Source: Cephalothrix simula (lineage: Eukaryota; Nemertea; Palaeonemertea; Archinemertea; Cephalotrichidae). Taken from it: 10,720 nt of DNA. The translations under genes were made by a program, and so were the position numbers. Shown here in pieces: positions 10,029 to 10,720 of this stretch. Below the pieces are notes generated by a model. The model saw only the letters and a program-made list of their open reading frames with translations. It did not search any database and was not told where the DNA came from. The stretch's first letter is position 1, and each line of letters starts with the position of its first letter. Location of the stretch: positions 1 to 10,720 of the forward strand of contig JAXIUW010217507.1 of the NCBI GenBank assembly GCA_035591015.1. Direction: 5' to 3'.

Positions 10029-10102
10029 CGTCGTTTCCTCAACTCCCAACTCATCCCCAACATTTTAGCAAAATAAAAGACCTAAAATTACTCTTTCTCA
10101 AT
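10029..10102 (+). repeat. Repeat module copy A
   Basis: First direct copy of the foldback module. Compared with the other two copies it lacks the CTCGACA-containing segment before the TTAGCAAAATAAAAG core, which is consistent with a deletion of about 8 bases in this copy. Confidence 0.7.
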
Positions 10103-10174
10103 ATAGAATACGGGAAAAATTTCATAAATGCACATTTTCGGTCCAAACCATATTTTTTTCGGGTTATCGTCGTT

Positions 10175-10256
10175 CGTCGTTTCCCCAACTCCCAACTCAT
10201 CTCAAACTTCTCGACATGTTAGCAAAATAAAAGCCCTAAAGTTACTCTTTCTCAAT
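10175..10256 (+). repeat. Repeat module copy B
   Basis: Second direct copy, in the interior of the foldback element. It keeps the CTCGACA segment and, like copy A, continues into TTACTCTTTCTCAAT. It is preceded by GGGTTATCGTCGTT, matching the GGGTTTCGTCG that leads into copy A. Confidence 0.7.
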
Positions 10257-10270
10257 TTCCCGTATGTTAT

Positions 10271-10340
10271 ATTTTAGGTCTTTTATTTTGCTAAAATGTC
10301 GAGGATGGGAGTTATGGGGTTGGGAGTTGGGGAAACGACG
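10271..10340 (-). repeat. Repeat module copy C (inverted)
   Basis: Inverted copy forming the right arm. Read on the minus strand it carries the same CGTCGTTTCCCCAACTCCCA start, a short extra insertion with a second ACTCCCA, the CTCGACA segment and the TTAGCAAAATAAAAGACC core. It is closest to copy A over the core and to copy B over the CTCGACA segment. Confidence 0.7.
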
Positions 10341-10364
10341 TAACCCAATAAAAAGAATTATTAA

Positions 10365-10720
10365 CAAAAAAGATGTCCTCTTGACATTTTAAAAGGGGGA
10401 TAGCATAGGGTCGATGGAAACGTGTAATAAAATATAAAATTAATAACAAATACATGTAAATGAGACGAGAATGGCTGAGGTGCAACAAATCCCGGACAAG
10501 AGGGCCAAAAAATGTTTTGGTGATTTTCTTGTTTAAGTTGGTGCTTATGGTACAATTGATATCTGAATTTTTAGGATATATCAACTTTTAGGCTTAAAGA
10601 AGTACAGAACTGAAAAAATTATGACTCAAGTTAACCTTTAAAGTTATCCAGCCATACACTGCCATTCAGTGAAATTGGAAACACCCGAGTGATTTTCAGG
10701 AATGAGATACCTAAAATGTG
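10365..10720. other. Non-coding flank, nothing identified
   Basis: AT-rich DNA without a supported gene on either strand. Short minus-strand open frames here have no recognisable motif, and one runs into the foldback arm. A TACATGTA word occurs near 10451. No RNA gene or splice-site pair is convincing. Confidence 0.5.

Larger units (their letters stand above)
9999..10364. mobile_element. Second foldback element with three copies of one module
   Basis: A module starting CGTCGTTTCC(C/T)CAACTCCCAAC and containing TTAGCAAAATAAAAG(A/C)CCTAAA occurs directly at 10029-10102 and 10175-10256 and inverted at 10271-10340. The outer copies form long imperfect inverted arms. An inner pair, ATAGAATACGGGAAA (10103-10117) and TTTCCCGTATGTTAT (10256-10270), is nested within them. 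The arms extend outward through a GGGTT-like and A/T-rich end to about 10000 and 10365. TTATTAA flanks both sides (9999-10005 and 10358-10364) and could be a target duplication, though such an AT-rich word is weak evidence. There is no coding capacity. It does not resemble the foldback element at 8388-8768. Confidence 0.6.

Noticed and set aside
10312-10584. Two overlapping minus-strand open frames at the right edge
   Set aside because: One runs into the arm of the foldback element, neither shows a family motif, and their overlap in different frames argues for chance.

Overview
The window looks like animal nuclear DNA, most likely from an invertebrate and possibly a bivalve mollusc. The grounds are AT-rich non-coding DNA, a canonical splice acceptor in front of one giant coding exon, scattered TACATGTA-type motifs, short foldback elements, and a very large interferon-induced GTPase (VLIG/GVIN) family protein, a family I understand to be expanded in bivalves and other aquatic animals. 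The taxon is inference. There is nothing bacterial here: no operon, no ribosome binding sites and no closely packed genes.

Layout: 1-1373 is non-coding 5' flank or intron. It holds a small cluster of possible transcription-factor sites near 797-855, a possible splice donor at 1208 and a convincing splice acceptor ending at 1373. Positions 1374-8110 are one uninterrupted coding exon of about 2,245 codons on the + strand, ending in TAA. Positions 8111-8387 are the presumed 3' UTR or flank, with an ATTAAA poly(A) candidate. Positions 8388-8768 hold a foldback, MITE-like element with terminal inverted repeats and a perfect 5-bp direct repeat at its edges. Positions 8769-9998 are AT-rich non-coding DNA with small hairpins. 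Positions 9999-10364 hold a second, unrelated foldback element carrying three copies of one module (two direct, one inverted). Positions 10365-10720 show nothing I can support.

The single gene encodes a VLIG-type GTPase. Its order of parts is: a MACPF/perforin-like N-terminal module (inferred from motifs); a family 'GL..YYP' segment; a degenerate first G-like module (SKS in place of GKS); the active-looking VLIG G domain with P-loop GIQSSGKST, DTEG and the family-typical HQNV; a long helical region; and a Cys/His cluster plus Trp-rich tail at the C terminus. The most interesting point is the apparent fusion of a pore-former-type fold to a giant immune GTPase. The start of the protein probably lies in an upstream exon, because no well-supported in-frame start codon precedes the splice acceptor within the exon.
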